A stretch of 58,883 bases of DNA from Labilithrix sp. (lineage in GTDB: Bacteria > Myxococcota_A > Polyangia > Polyangiales > Polyangiaceae): NCBI GenBank assembly GCA_019637195.1, contig JAHBWA010000044.1:1-58883 (forward strand). Direction: 5' to 3'. The position numbers and the translations under genes were made by a program. Of the stretch, positions 1 through 8,023 are shown one piece after another (the first letter of the stretch is position 1; each line of letters begins with the position of its first letter). Below the pieces are notes generated by a model that did not search any database, was not told where the DNA came from, and saw nothing but the letters and a program-made list of their open reading frames with translations.

Positions 1-646
1 GTTCCCGATCGCGCTCGGCGCGGACGTCGCGCGCGGGGCGAGCGCTCGCGCGGAGCTCGAGATCGTCTCGCACGGCGGCGACGTGCGCCTCATCGTCGGC
101 CTCCCGGCCCCCGCGCGCGTGGCGGTCGTGCGGGCGGCCACCCGCCGAGCGTCACGCTGGCGCTTCGTCTCCGAGGCGCTGCTCGCGGCGCTCGAGGCGA
201 CGCTCCCGAAGGACGACGCGCGCGCGCTCCGCGCCTCTGCCGCGATCGTCCCCGGCTCGATCGCCCTGCCCGACGTCGGCGCCGACGCCCGCGCGAAGCG
301 CAGCGCGGTGCCGGCGCGCCGCCTCTACGTGTGCGCCGGGCGCCTCGTCGCGAGCAAGCGCGTCGACAAGGTCATCGACTACGTCGCGACGAGCCCGAAC
401 CACGGCACGCGTCGCGACGAGCGGACGCTGGTCGTCCTCGGCGACGGTCCGGAGCGCGCGCAGCTCGAGCGCCTCGCCAGGGCCTGGCGCATGGACGTGC
501 GCTTCCTCGGCACCGTGTCGCGCCGCGAGACGCTCGGCTGGATCGGCGCCGCCGACGAGCTCGTGCACGCGTCCCGCGCCGAGGGCCTGTCGACCGTCGT
601 GCGCGAGGCCGAGCACCTCGGCGTCCCGGTGACGATCCTCGCCTGA
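1..646 (+). CDS. Glycosyltransferase family 4 (GT-B), C-terminal part; 5' end outside window
   Basis: The frame is open from base 2, so the start lies before the window. The visible 214 residues are the C-terminal Rossmann half of a GT-B glycosyltransferase: 'YVCAGRLVASKRVDKVI' (the strand and GR..KR.D segment of GT4 enzymes), 'LVVLGDGPERAQLERLA', 'VRFLGTVSR' and 'SRAEGLSTVVREAEHLGVPV', which is the E-x7-E donor-phosphate motif. Such enzymes move a sugar from a nucleotide donor to lipid or polysaccharide acceptors in the cytoplasm. The acceptor cannot be told, because the acceptor-binding N-terminal half is missing here. The gene converges on the radical SAM gene. Confidence 0.85.
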   Translation, partial: FPIALGADVARGASARAELEIVSHGGDVRLIVGLPAPARVAVVRAATRRASRWRFVSEALLAALEATLPKDDARALRASAAIVPGSIALPDVGADARAKRSAVPARRLYVCAGRLVASKRVDKVIDYVATSPNHGTRRDERTLVVLGDGPERAQLERLARAWRMDVRFLGTVSRRETLGWIGAADELVHASRAEGLSTVVREAEHLGVPVTILA

Positions 647-655
647 CGTCGCCCC

Positions 656-679
656 GCCACGGCGGTCACGTTCCGTGGC
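656..679. terminator. Stem-loop between convergent genes
   Basis: A perfect 7-bp stem (GCCACGG / CCGTGGC) with a 10-base loop lies 10 bases after the glycosyltransferase stop and before the end of the convergent radical SAM gene. There is no T tract, so it is at most a weak or bidirectional terminator. Confidence 0.35.
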
Positions 680-704
680 CGTGATCGCGCGCCGCGCGCC
701 ACGT

Positions 705-1979
705 TCACGAGCCGAGCGCGCGCGCGGCGTCGATCTCGTCCGCCGGCCAGTCCTCGACGACGATCTCGAACCTGCCATGATCGAACGGCTGCCCGGCGGC
801 CTCCGCGACCTTCACGATGCGTTCGCGCTTTCCTTCGCGGAGCAGCTCGAGCGCGCGGTGATGGCAGAACGGGTTGTTGCCGGGCTTGCCGAAGAGGACG
901 TGCGTCGTCCAGGAGCAACCCGCGCGGCAGGCGTCGTTGTAGTAGCAGTCACGGCAGAAGCCGAAGAGGTCCTCGACGGTGCGGTCCCGCGTGAAGCGGA
1001 GCGGCTTCGAGCGCTCCCAGATGTCCTTGAGCGAGTGATCGCGGATGTTGCCGCCGACGTAGTCCGTCGTCGGCAGGGACGGGCAGCCCTTGATGTCGCC
1101 GTTGGCCTCGATGCCGAGCGTCGAGCGCCCGGCGCCGCACGAGGCCATGTGGCCGCGCGGCATGTTCCCCTTGAGGAGGGTCTCATACGGCCCGAAGTAG
1201 CCGATGTTGTTGCCGGGCCAGATCATGATCTTCGCCGCGTCCGCGCGCGGCTTCAGGCGCGCGAGGAGCGGCATCACCTCGAGCACCTGATACGGCTCGA
1301 GGAGCAGCGCCTGCTCGTCGACCGCGCGGCCCATCGCGACGGTCAGCTGGACCTGCCACGCGCGGATCTTCTTCTCGACGAGCTTGTCGAAGAGCTCCTC
1401 GATCTCCGGGAGGCTCGCGCGGTTGAACTGGGTGTTGGCGCTGACCGCGACGCCTGCGTCCTGCAGGTTCGTCATCGCGTTCATCGCGGCGTCGAAGCTG
1501 CCCTGGACGCCGCGGAGCTTGTCGTGCGTGGGCTGGAGCCCGTCGATCGAGACGGAGACGGCGCGGACGCCCGCGGCGTAGGCGTCACGCGCGCGCTGGG
1601 CGGTGAAGCCGCGCCCCCCGGTCGTGATCCCGCAGGACATGCCGCGCGCGACGATCGTGCGGGCGATCTCCGTCCAGTCGTCGCGCAGGTACGCCTCGCC
1701 GCCGATGAGCGTCACCTCGCGGACGCCGAGGTCCGCCATCTGATGGACGAGATCGAGCGCCTGTTCGGTCGTGAGCTCGTCCGGGCGCTCGCGGCCGGCG
1801 CGTGAGCCGCAGTGCCGGCACGCGAGATCGCACGCGAGCGTGATCTCCCAAACGGCGTAGACCGGCTGCCATCGCCGATCGGCCGCGCGCGCGTCGTCGA
1901 GGAGCGGGAGGTTGCGCCGGGCAGGATTCGCCGTGGGCGCGATGGGAAGGAAACGCGGGCGCGGGCCGATCTCGGACAT
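705..1979 (-). CDS. Radical SAM/SPASM domain enzyme, putative peptide maturase
   Basis: 424 residues. The radical SAM CX3CX2C motif is C50-C54-C57 (CDLACRHC) and binds the 4Fe-4S cluster that cleaves S-adenosylmethionine; 'LIGGEAYLR' (91-99) is the SAM-contacting GGE region. The C-terminal part has a complete seven-cysteine SPASM pattern: C281, GX4C ending at C299, C342-X2-C345-X5-C351-X3-C355 and C372. These should bind two auxiliary clusters, as in peptide-modifying maturases (AlbA, PqqE and anSME types). The gene starts 65 bases after a small protein with three PMYGMP repeats on the same strand, so that protein is the likely substrate. No precursor-recognition (RRE) domain is obvious at the N-terminus. 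Enzyme class is firm; substrate is inference. An anaerobic sulfatase-maturase role is less likely because no sulfatase is nearby. Confidence 0.92.
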   Translation of the reverse strand: MSEIGPRPRFLPIAPTANPARRNLPLLDDARAADRRWQPVYAVWEITLACDLACRHCGSRAGRERPDELTTEQALDLVHQMADLGVREVTLIGGEAYLRDDWTEIARTIVARGMSCGITTGGRGFTAQRARDAYAAGVRAVSVSIDGLQPTHDKLRGVQGSFDAAMNAMTNLQDAGVAVSANTQFNRASLPEIEELFDKLVEKKIRAWQVQLTVAMGRAVDEQALLLEPYQVLEVMPLLARLKPRADAAKIMIWPGNNIGYFGPYETLLKGNMPRGHMASCGAGRSTLGIEANGDIKGCPSLPTTDYVGGNIRDHSLKDIWERSKPLRFTRDRTVEDLFGFCRDCYYNDACRAGCSWTTHVLFGKPGNNPFCHHRALELLREGKRERIVKVAEAAGQPFDHGRFEIVVEDWPADEIDAARALGS

Positions 1980-2044
1980 GGGAAACCTCGCGCCGGCGTC
2001 CTCGCGAACGCCGGCCGTCGAGCGTCGATGCTACGCGCGAGACG

Positions 2045-2563
2045 TCACTCCTCGGAGGCCGGCATGCCGTACATCGGCATCATCGTCCCGCCGTCCTCCT
2101 CGATCGGGCAGGGCTCGAACGCGGGCTCTCCCTTGCCCTTGGCGTCGGCCTTCGCCTCGGGGGACGCGGGCATGCCGTACATCGGCATCATCGCGCCACC
2201 GTCGTCGCACGGAGCGGGCCCGGCGTCCTCCGCCGCTCCGCCGTCGGTCGCGGCGTCCGGCTTCACGTTGCCGGAGTCGGGGCGGGTGCCCGCGTCGATC
2301 GGCTGCTCCGGCGGCATCCCGTACATCGGCTGGACGGCGCCGAGCTCGTCTTCGCTCTGCCCCGTCTCTTCCTCGCTGCCCGCGACGCATCCGGTCACCG
2401 TGACGGTCGCGGCGAAGGTGAACGCGGCCAGGCGCTCGAGCCGTCGTCCCGCCGCCGGGACGACACGTTTCGCATGGGACGTCAGCGAGGCCGCGCAGAA
2501 CGGACACGCGGACTCCGAGGATCGAACGTGGCGGGCGCACGAGGGGCAGGGCAAGAGAGACAT
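2045..2563 (-). CDS. Zinc-ribbon/lipobox protein with three PMYGMP repeats; candidate radical SAM substrate
   Basis: 172 residues in four parts. Residues 6-23 are a CxxC-x10-CxxC zinc ribbon (C6, C9, C20, C23). Residues 46-58 are a short hydrophobic stretch ending in VTGC (C59), which resembles a lipobox. An Asp/Ala/Pro/Gly-rich linker follows, with PMYGMP at 79-84, 127-132 and 163-168; the last two sit in the longer block GG[AT]MMPMYGMPAS. The third repeat ends four residues before the stop. It is transcribed ahead of the radical SAM/SPASM gene, 65 bases apart. Repeated core motifs next to a maturase suggest a RiPP-type precursor or a modified cell-surface protein. The Met-rich repeats could instead bind copper without modification. 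No known precursor family is recognised. Confidence 0.8.
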   Translation of the reverse strand: MSLLPCPSCARHVRSSESACPFCAASLTSHAKRVVPAAGRRLERLAAFTFAATVTVTGCVAGSEEETGQSEDELGAVQPMYGMPPEQPIDAGTRPDSGNVKPDAATDGGAAEDAGPAPCDDGGAMMPMYGMPASPEAKADAKGKGEPAFEPCPIEEDGGTMMPMYGMPASEE

Positions 2564-2736
2564 GAGAAGGACCTTTCCGTCTTTAGAGCTGGTGCTCTAC
2601 ATTTGATTGACGGTGCCCGAGCGGCAAGGGCATTGAGCTCGGCCGATCCGATTTAAAGCCAGAATGCCGCACGGGTGCGTCTCGTTATCCCTGATTCGCG
2701 AAAACGATGGATCGATACCGGAATTGAAGTGATCTC

Positions 2737-3570
2737 ATGCCGCACGGAATCGAGCTTCTCAGGAGTGGCACACGATGGCGTTGCGCGAGCGGCAAGGGCA
2801 AGCTGGCCGCCCGCGCCCGACTGCCGGGGGCGTTCGCGTTCGATCGCGCCGCCGCCGCGCTCCGGACGGCGCGAGCTCGGGGGCTCGCCTCCCGCGATCT
2901 CCTCTCGCTCGCCTTCGCGTCGAGCTGGCTGGTGAACAACGCCGTTCCGTCGCCGGTGTTTCGGCGCTGGCTGGAGTCGCCCGCGAGCGACATCTGGTCG
3001 GAGCTGATCGACGCGTTCGAGAGCGAGGGCGGCTGGCGCTCGCTCGGCGTCGACGATCGCGCGATCGTCCTCGAGGCGGCGAACGCGCTCGCCGAACGAC
3101 CGCACGGCGCGGGCGCGCTCAGCAAGGTGCTGGCGCTGCTCGTCCCGGACGCCGTCCCGCTCATGCCCGACGCCGCGCTCTGGTTCGCGCTCGGGACGAT
3201 CGCGCGGCCGGACTCGGCGGACGCCCAGACCGCCTCCGTCGATGCGATCGTTCCGATGCTCGACTGGTTCTCGCGCGAACGTGAGCGCGCGGACGCGGCG
3301 CTCGAGTCGCTCGCGCGCGCGCACGTCGAGGTGCCGCTCTCGCCGGCGCAGGTGCTCGATCGCCTCGTGTGGTTCGACTCCGTCGGCTACCGTCATTTCC
3401 GCTCGAAGTCGGGCGCGGGCTACTACTGGGTCCGCGACGGCGAGCGGGAGGGGGTCGTCGCCTTGACGACGCCGCCGACGACGCGCGCGGAGCCGCTCGA
3501 TCTCGCCGGGGCGTCCGGCGACGCGCCCTGGAGGGACGAGGCCCTCCGCGCGCTCGACGGCGACGTCTGA
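2737..3570 (+). CDS. Hypothetical protein (277 aa)
   Basis: Not recognised. A soluble, Ala/Arg/Leu-rich, mostly helical protein without signal peptide or membrane segment. A C-terminal part with 'VWFDSVGYRHFRSKSGAGYYWV' (too long to quote further) is richer in aromatic residues and may be a small strand-rich domain near residues 208-240. The start ATG at 2737 follows GAAGTGATCTC. It is divergent from the PMYGMP-repeat gene across 173 bases that are less GC-rich than the surroundings and probably hold both promoters. Codon use matches its neighbours. Confidence 0.7.
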   Translation: MPHGIELLRSGTRWRCASGKGKLAARARLPGAFAFDRAAAALRTARARGLASRDLLSLAFASSWLVNNAVPSPVFRRWLESPASDIWSELIDAFESEGGWRSLGVDDRAIVLEAANALAERPHGAGALSKVLALLVPDAVPLMPDAALWFALGTIARPDSADAQTASVDAIVPMLDWFSRERERADAALESLARAHVEVPLSPAQVLDRLVWFDSVGYRHFRSKSGAGYYWVRDGEREGVVALTTPPTTRAEPLDLAGASGDAPWRDEALRALDGDV

Positions 3571-3661
3571 GGCGTCGAGGCCGCCGCCGAGGAGCTCCGC
3601 GCGCGACCGGCTCGAGCGGAACGACCAGACCGCTCGCGAGCAGATACGGTCTCACCGTAGA

Positions 3662-4555
3662 GTGCGGTCCATGGTGATCGAAGATCGATGGACACCTCTG
3701 GAAGAGGCGGTGGCGCGCGACAGCTGGGAAGAGTGCGAGGCCTGGGCGCTCACCAACCTGGAGACACCGGGAGTCGGCGGCGCGGCGTCCTCCGTGTGCG
3801 AGGTCCTCGAGCAAGACCGCCCGAACCGTGGGCGCGAGGAGCACGGACCGGGGCTGACTCAGACGCTCCGGGAGTCGTTCTCGAGGCTGGTCCGGCTGCG
3901 GCGCCTCGCTGCGCGGGGCGGCGAGATCGAGGAGCCCGACCGAGCCAGCGTTCTCTATCACGCCGTCGTGGTGCGGGCGGGAGAGGCTCGCGTCGCGATG
4001 GCAGGAGCCTGGACGCGCCCGACCCTCGTAGCCGCAGACGCGAGCTCGGTGCGCACGCCCCGCGCGATGCGACAGCTGGTGGGCGTGCTGGGCGCGCTCG
4101 CATTCCAGACGGAGGACGTGCTGCGGATCGACCGTGACTTCAGCCTCGCGATTGGACGCGTGTGCAGGGTAGACGAGCGGCGCGTTCACCCGTTCGCGCC
4201 GCTCTACCCGTCGCAGTACCGGGTCGAGCGCGGTGCAGCGCTCGCGCCGTGGCTCGACGAGCCCGACGTGGTCTCGGTGACGCCGGCCGGCGGTCGGCTC
4301 GCGCTCGCGAACGAGGTGGCGCAGCTCGAGCAGCGCGTTCGCACCGCGCACCAGCGCATCGCGGCCGACGGTCGCCTCCGAGAGCGGGATCTCGACACCA
4401 TCCGCGACGCCCTCGAGCTGCTTCGAGGTCATGGCTGGACGCCGGAGATCGAGCCGCTGTCGAGTCGAGCCGCGGTCTTCCTCGCGGTGCTGGAGGCGCA
4501 CGAAGACGATCTGGACGCGCTCGTCGCGGCGCTGGTTCCACCGCGGACGACCTGA
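3662..4555 (+). CDS. Hypothetical protein (about 297 aa)
   Basis: Not recognised. It begins with GTG at 3662 or, equally plausibly, ATG at 3671 (VIEDRWTPLEEAVARDSW...). The chain is acidic and helix-rich with no signal peptide or membrane span. Residues about 205-297 read as long amphipathic helices ('LALANEVAQLEQRVRTAHQR', then a second helical pair to the end), so a C-terminal coiled coil is possible. It follows the previous gene on the same strand after 91 bases and could share its transcript. No catalytic motif was found. Confidence 0.65.
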   Translation: MRSMVIEDRWTPLEEAVARDSWEECEAWALTNLETPGVGGAASSVCEVLEQDRPNRGREEHGPGLTQTLRESFSRLVRLRRLAARGGEIEEPDRASVLYHAVVVRAGEARVAMAGAWTRPTLVAADASSVRTPRAMRQLVGVLGALAFQTEDVLRIDRDFSLAIGRVCRVDERRVHPFAPLYPSQYRVERGAALAPWLDEPDVVSVTPAGGRLALANEVAQLEQRVRTAHQRIAADGRLRERDLDTIRDALELLRGHGWTPEIEPLSSRAAVFLAVLEAHEDDLDALVAALVPPRTT

Positions 4556-4639
4556 GCGCACGAGACGTCGAGCTCGAGAGCCGCGGACGCGCGGGCAAGC
4601 GAGGCCGAGCGCCGTGCCGAGGTGTTCGCATGCCGCCGC

Positions 4640-4666
4640 CTCGCGAGAACTCACGAAAACCCCACG
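4640..4666 (-). repeat. Dispersed intergenic element, copy 1
   Basis: 27 bases; read on the minus strand it begins CGTGGGGTTTTCGTG and ends GCGAG. It matches the copy at 12071-12097 at 23 of 27 positions by eye. It lies 34 bases before the start of the lipoprotein gene at 4701. Confidence 0.6.
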
Positions 4667-4700
4667 AGCGGATCCGAGCCGACGCTTTAGCGTCGCAAGG

Positions 4701-5930
4701 ATGTCGTCGAACCGTTGCGTCGCGCTCGCGCTCGCGCTCGCGCTCCTTGCCGTCGGATGGACCTTCAGCTGCAGCGACGGCGAGGCCCCGCCTGCGTCCC
4801 CCGGAGAGAGTCTCGACGCGTCCACGTCGGACGCGTCACCATCGGATGCCGCCGCGCCGGATGCGTCGGATGCGTCGGACGCGTCCCCATCGGACGCCTC
4901 CACGTCGGACGCGTCCGACGCCGGTTGCCCTGTCGGGGCGATCTGCGACGGCGCGTACAACTACGCGTTCGTGACGTCCACGGACTACGCCGTGACCGAG
5001 CTCGGAGGGGTCCAGGGCGCCGACGCCAAGTGCAACGAGCGCGCGAAGGCGGCGGGGCTACCGGGTGAGTACGTCGCGTGGCTCTCGTCGTCGACCTCCA
5101 ACGCCCGCGACCGCCTCGGTACGGCGAGCGGATGGCTGCGAACGGACCGGCGGCCGTTCGCCGCGAGCGCCGACGAGCTCTTCGAAGCGAAGATCCGCTA
5201 CCCGCTCGCGGTCGACGAGCTCGGCGCGACCGTGCCCTCCAGCGTGAGGTATGCTCGGACCGGCACGCTCCAAGACGGCACAGTCTCCGCGGACAAGCAC
5301 TGCGCGAACTGGTCGCCCGACTCCGGAGGCGCCGTCGAGACCGGCGATCCCTTCGCAGGCAACCGCCGCTGGACCACGCTGGCCGCGGGGAGCTGTCAGG
5401 CGAGGACCCCCATCTACTGCCTGGGGAAGGATCACGCCGCGCCGCTCCCGCCCAGGCCGGTCACGGGGCGGCGCGCGTTCGCGTCCAGCGCCCACTACGC
5501 ACCGAACGGGCTCGCTCAGGCCGACGCCATCTGCCAGGGCGAGGCCGCGGGCGTCCTCACGGGGACCTTCAAGGCGCTGCTCGCGACGACGACGGCGAGC
5601 GCGATCTCCCGCTTCTCGACGGCCGGCGCGACCTGGGTGCGGCCCGACGGGGTCGTGCTCTGGGAGACGGCGGCGCAGGCTGCTGCGAACGCACCGCTCC
5701 TCACGCCGCCCGTCCTCCACGCCGACCAGACGCCGTCCGGCTTCGCTTGGCGGTGGCTGGGCGCGCCGCGGATCGACGTGGTCGGAACGACGACGTGCGC
5801 GGACTGGGAGTCGAGCGGCGCCTCGGTCCAGGCGCTCGCCGTCCAGAGCACCGCAGCGGGTACGTTGAGCGCGGCGTACGCGTTCAATTGCGACACGGGA
5901 CAGATCGGCCTGATCTGCCTCGAGGAGTGA
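4701..5930 (+). CDS. Secreted protein with Ser/Asp/Ala linker and two DUF1554-like (endostatin-fold-like) domains
   Basis: 409 residues from the ATG at 4701, the first start in frame that gives an export signal (MSSNRCVALALALALLAVGW). Cys at 24 (TFSC) may be lipidated, but the lipobox is imperfect. Residues about 34-75 are SDAS/PDAS repeats, a low-complexity linker. Two similar domains follow: about 80-250 ('YAFVTSTDYAVTELGGVQGADAKCNERAKAAGLPG' in outline: start of domain, Ala-Asp-x-Cys, later 'YVAWLS' and 'CANW') and about 262-409 ('AFASSAHYAPNGLAQADAIC', then 'FKALLA' and 'CADW'). The GADxxC...Y.AWLS...CxxW pattern is that of DUF1554-type domains found in Leptospira and Myxococcota surface proteins. 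Function unknown; a cell-surface location is inferred. Confidence 0.8.
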   Translation: MSSNRCVALALALALLAVGWTFSCSDGEAPPASPGESLDASTSDASPSDAAAPDASDASDASPSDASTSDASDAGCPVGAICDGAYNYAFVTSTDYAVTELGGVQGADAKCNERAKAAGLPGEYVAWLSSSTSNARDRLGTASGWLRTDRRPFAASADELFEAKIRYPLAVDELGATVPSSVRYARTGTLQDGTVSADKHCANWSPDSGGAVETGDPFAGNRRWTTLAAGSCQARTPIYCLGKDHAAPLPPRPVTGRRAFASSAHYAPNGLAQADAICQGEAAGVLTGTFKALLATTTASAISRFSTAGATWVRPDGVVLWETAAQAAANAPLLTPPVLHADQTPSGFAWRWLGAPRIDVVGTTTCADWESSGASVQALAVQSTAAGTLSAAYAFNCDTGQIGLICLEE

Positions 5931-6131
5931 CGGCGAGTGAGTCGCGGTCCGCTCTTGGAGGAGTCGTTCGGCGTCAGGGTCCGCACGTCATCCGCGCGCT
6001 CGACGTCACGATGGACATCACCGGCAACACCTCGGGCTGCGTCGCCGCGAACAGCGACCGCTCGGAGGGAGACGACCGGACGCGCCTCCGAGTCGACCTC
6101 CGGGGCACGGGCCCCCGGAGACGTGGCGGTC

Positions 6132-6150
6132 GAGTGGGGTTTGTGTGGTC
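6132..6150 (+). repeat. Dispersed intergenic element, partial copy 2
   Basis: GAGTGGGGTTTGTGTGG shares GTGGGGTTT and GTGTG with the other copies but lacks the TTC in between. It lies about 50 bases before the start at 6200. Confidence 0.4.
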
Positions 6151-6199
6151 GTCGACTATGGCCTGGCGATGCAAGCTCGCGCCGAACATCATCGTGCCG

Positions 6200-7738
6200 A
6201 TGAGCGTCCGCCGCTTCGTCCTTGCGTCCCTCGCCGTCGCGACGCTGGTCAGCCTCCACGCGTGCTCCTCCGAGGATCCCGCGGGCAGTCGAGCTCCGCC
6301 GGACGCGATCCCGGAGGCTGGCGCCGGCGGGCCGACCGACGGCGCCGTCCGCCCGACGGACGGAGGGGCCGGCGCCACCCTCTACAAGAGCGGCGCGCGC
6401 CTGCGCGCGGAGGTCGAGCGGGTCGAGGGTGAGACGATCTTCAAGCGCTTCTACGACACCGCGCGCAAGGAGACGTGCGTGTTCGAGCCGATGAAGGACG
6501 GCGGGTACCGTTGCCTCCCCTCGACCACGTCGGTCCTCTATTCGGACACGGGGTGCGGGACGATGGCGGGCGCCGGCGTCATCACCTGCCCCGCCGGTAT
6601 CAAGTACGCCTCCGTGCGCGGGCTGCTCGCCAGCGAGTGCGGCGGTGAGTCGTCACCGTTCGAGCGGATCTTCGAGCTTGGCGACCCGCTGGGCGTGTCC
6701 GAGGTCCATGAGAGGCTCGCCGATGGCACGTGCCTCCCGCGCGCGGCGACGATGACCGCCCTCGGCGCGGAGGTGGCGCTGGCGGCGTTCGTCCACGCCA
6801 CCGCCGAGCCCGTCGCCATGACGGAGACGCTCGCCGTCGTCCGCCTCACGGGCGATGACGGCAGCCAGGTCGTCCTCGAGTCCTTCGTCGATCGCACCCG
6901 CGACGCGCACTGCAGGAGCGTGACGTTCGGCGGTCCGTCGGCGCCCACACGTGCCTGCGTCCCGGCGCGCTGGGCCTTCAGCGAACCTCAGACCGGCCCT
7001 TACGAGGATCCGTCGTGCACCGTCCGCGCGGCAGCCTACGCGAGGAAGGCGAGCTGTCCCCCGCCCGAGCTCGTGATCCGCGCGGAGCGCGTGGACGCCG
7101 GCGCCGCGGGCGCCTGCGCCTCCTCGGGGCGCGCGACGTCGCTCCACGCCGTGGGCGCGCCCCTCCCGACCGCGTACTCGACCACGACCGGTTCGTGCGC
7201 GGTCGCCGCGCACGAACACGATTCGTTCTTCGCGCTCGGCGCGCCGCTGCCGGCATCGACCTTTCCACCCCTGGAGCTCGGCGTCCATGGGGCGGGCAGC
7301 GTGCGCGTCCAGGCGCTCGGCCAGGGCGGCGTCCGGCTCGCCCACGGCGTCCTCTTCCACGCCCCCTCGAAGTCATCGTGCTCCGCGATCGAGTTCGCCG
7401 ACGGCAAGCGCTACTGCTTCGCCGACGACACGCTCTACTACTCGGAGCTCTCCCGGTACAAGGACGCGGCGTGCACGCAGCCGGTCTACGTCGCGCGCAC
7501 GTGCGGCGTGACGCCGAAGCAGATCGCCACCAAAGCCGAGAACGGCGACGCGTGCGACCGTGAGTACGCGTCGACCGTGCGCCCGCTCGGACCGAAGCTC
7601 GCGATCGCCGCGTACTACGAGATGACGACCACCTGCGAAGGACCGACACCGCTCACCGCCGACGAAGGCGCCTACGACGTGCTGCCGGCGGTGCCCGCCT
7701 CGACGCGCCTCGCCGAGGTGACGCTCGTCCGCGAGTGA
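6200..7738 (+). CDS. Cys-rich lipoprotein, paralog A of a three-member family
   Basis: 512 residues from the ATG at 6200 (MSVRRFVLASLAVATLVSLHAC); the frame is open further upstream, but only this start gives a lipoprotein signal with lipidated C22. After a short Pro/Gly/Asp linker the mature part repeats a module with 'SGARLRAEV', 'TCVFEPMKDGGYRCLP' and a 'YSDTGC' turn. Similar 'YEDPSC' and 'YKDAAC' segments follow. The same module occurs in the proteins at 12805-13941 and 14071-15552. Spaced cysteines suggest a disulfide-bonded extracellular protein. No enzymatic motif is seen, and the family is not named here. Confidence 0.8.
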   Translation: MSVRRFVLASLAVATLVSLHACSSEDPAGSRAPPDAIPEAGAGGPTDGAVRPTDGGAGATLYKSGARLRAEVERVEGETIFKRFYDTARKETCVFEPMKDGGYRCLPSTTSVLYSDTGCGTMAGAGVITCPAGIKYASVRGLLASECGGESSPFERIFELGDPLGVSEVHERLADGTCLPRAATMTALGAEVALAAFVHATAEPVAMTETLAVVRLTGDDGSQVVLESFVDRTRDAHCRSVTFGGPSAPTRACVPARWAFSEPQTGPYEDPSCTVRAAAYARKASCPPPELVIRAERVDAGAAGACASSGRATSLHAVGAPLPTAYSTTTGSCAVAAHEHDSFFALGAPLPASTFPPLELGVHGAGSVRVQALGQGGVRLAHGVLFHAPSKSSCSAIEFADGKRYCFADDTLYYSELSRYKDAACTQPVYVARTCGVTPKQIATKAENGDACDREYASTVRPLGPKLAIAAYYEMTTTCEGPTPLTADEGAYDVLPAVPASTRLAEVTLVRE

Positions 7739-7904
7739 GCTGGCCCGTCGCGACGGGCGCCCCTCGCGTGTGGACGGCGGTGACCGGCTCGGCCTGCCGC
7801 CGCTGCACGCGAGCTCTCTCGCGCCTCGACCGCCGGCGTCGAGGCCTGGCCCAGGCTGGAGAGCGCCCGGGGAGCCCCCGAGCTGGCCAAAGTCGTGACC
7901 GTTT

Positions 7905-7920
7905 CGTGGGGTTCTTGGGG
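7905..7920 (+). repeat. Dispersed intergenic element, partial copy 3
   Basis: CGTGGGGTTCTTGGGG matches the first part of the element (CGTGGGGTTYT). It lies about 100 bases before the gene at 8024. Confidence 0.4.
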
Positions 7921-8023
7921 GCGTCGATCAAAACGTGCATGAAACGGCGCATGCTGACGTCCGTCGAGTGAGCCGGCGAGAGCCTCTATGGACACGCATC
8001 GAACCACCTCGGGAGGAGAGAGT

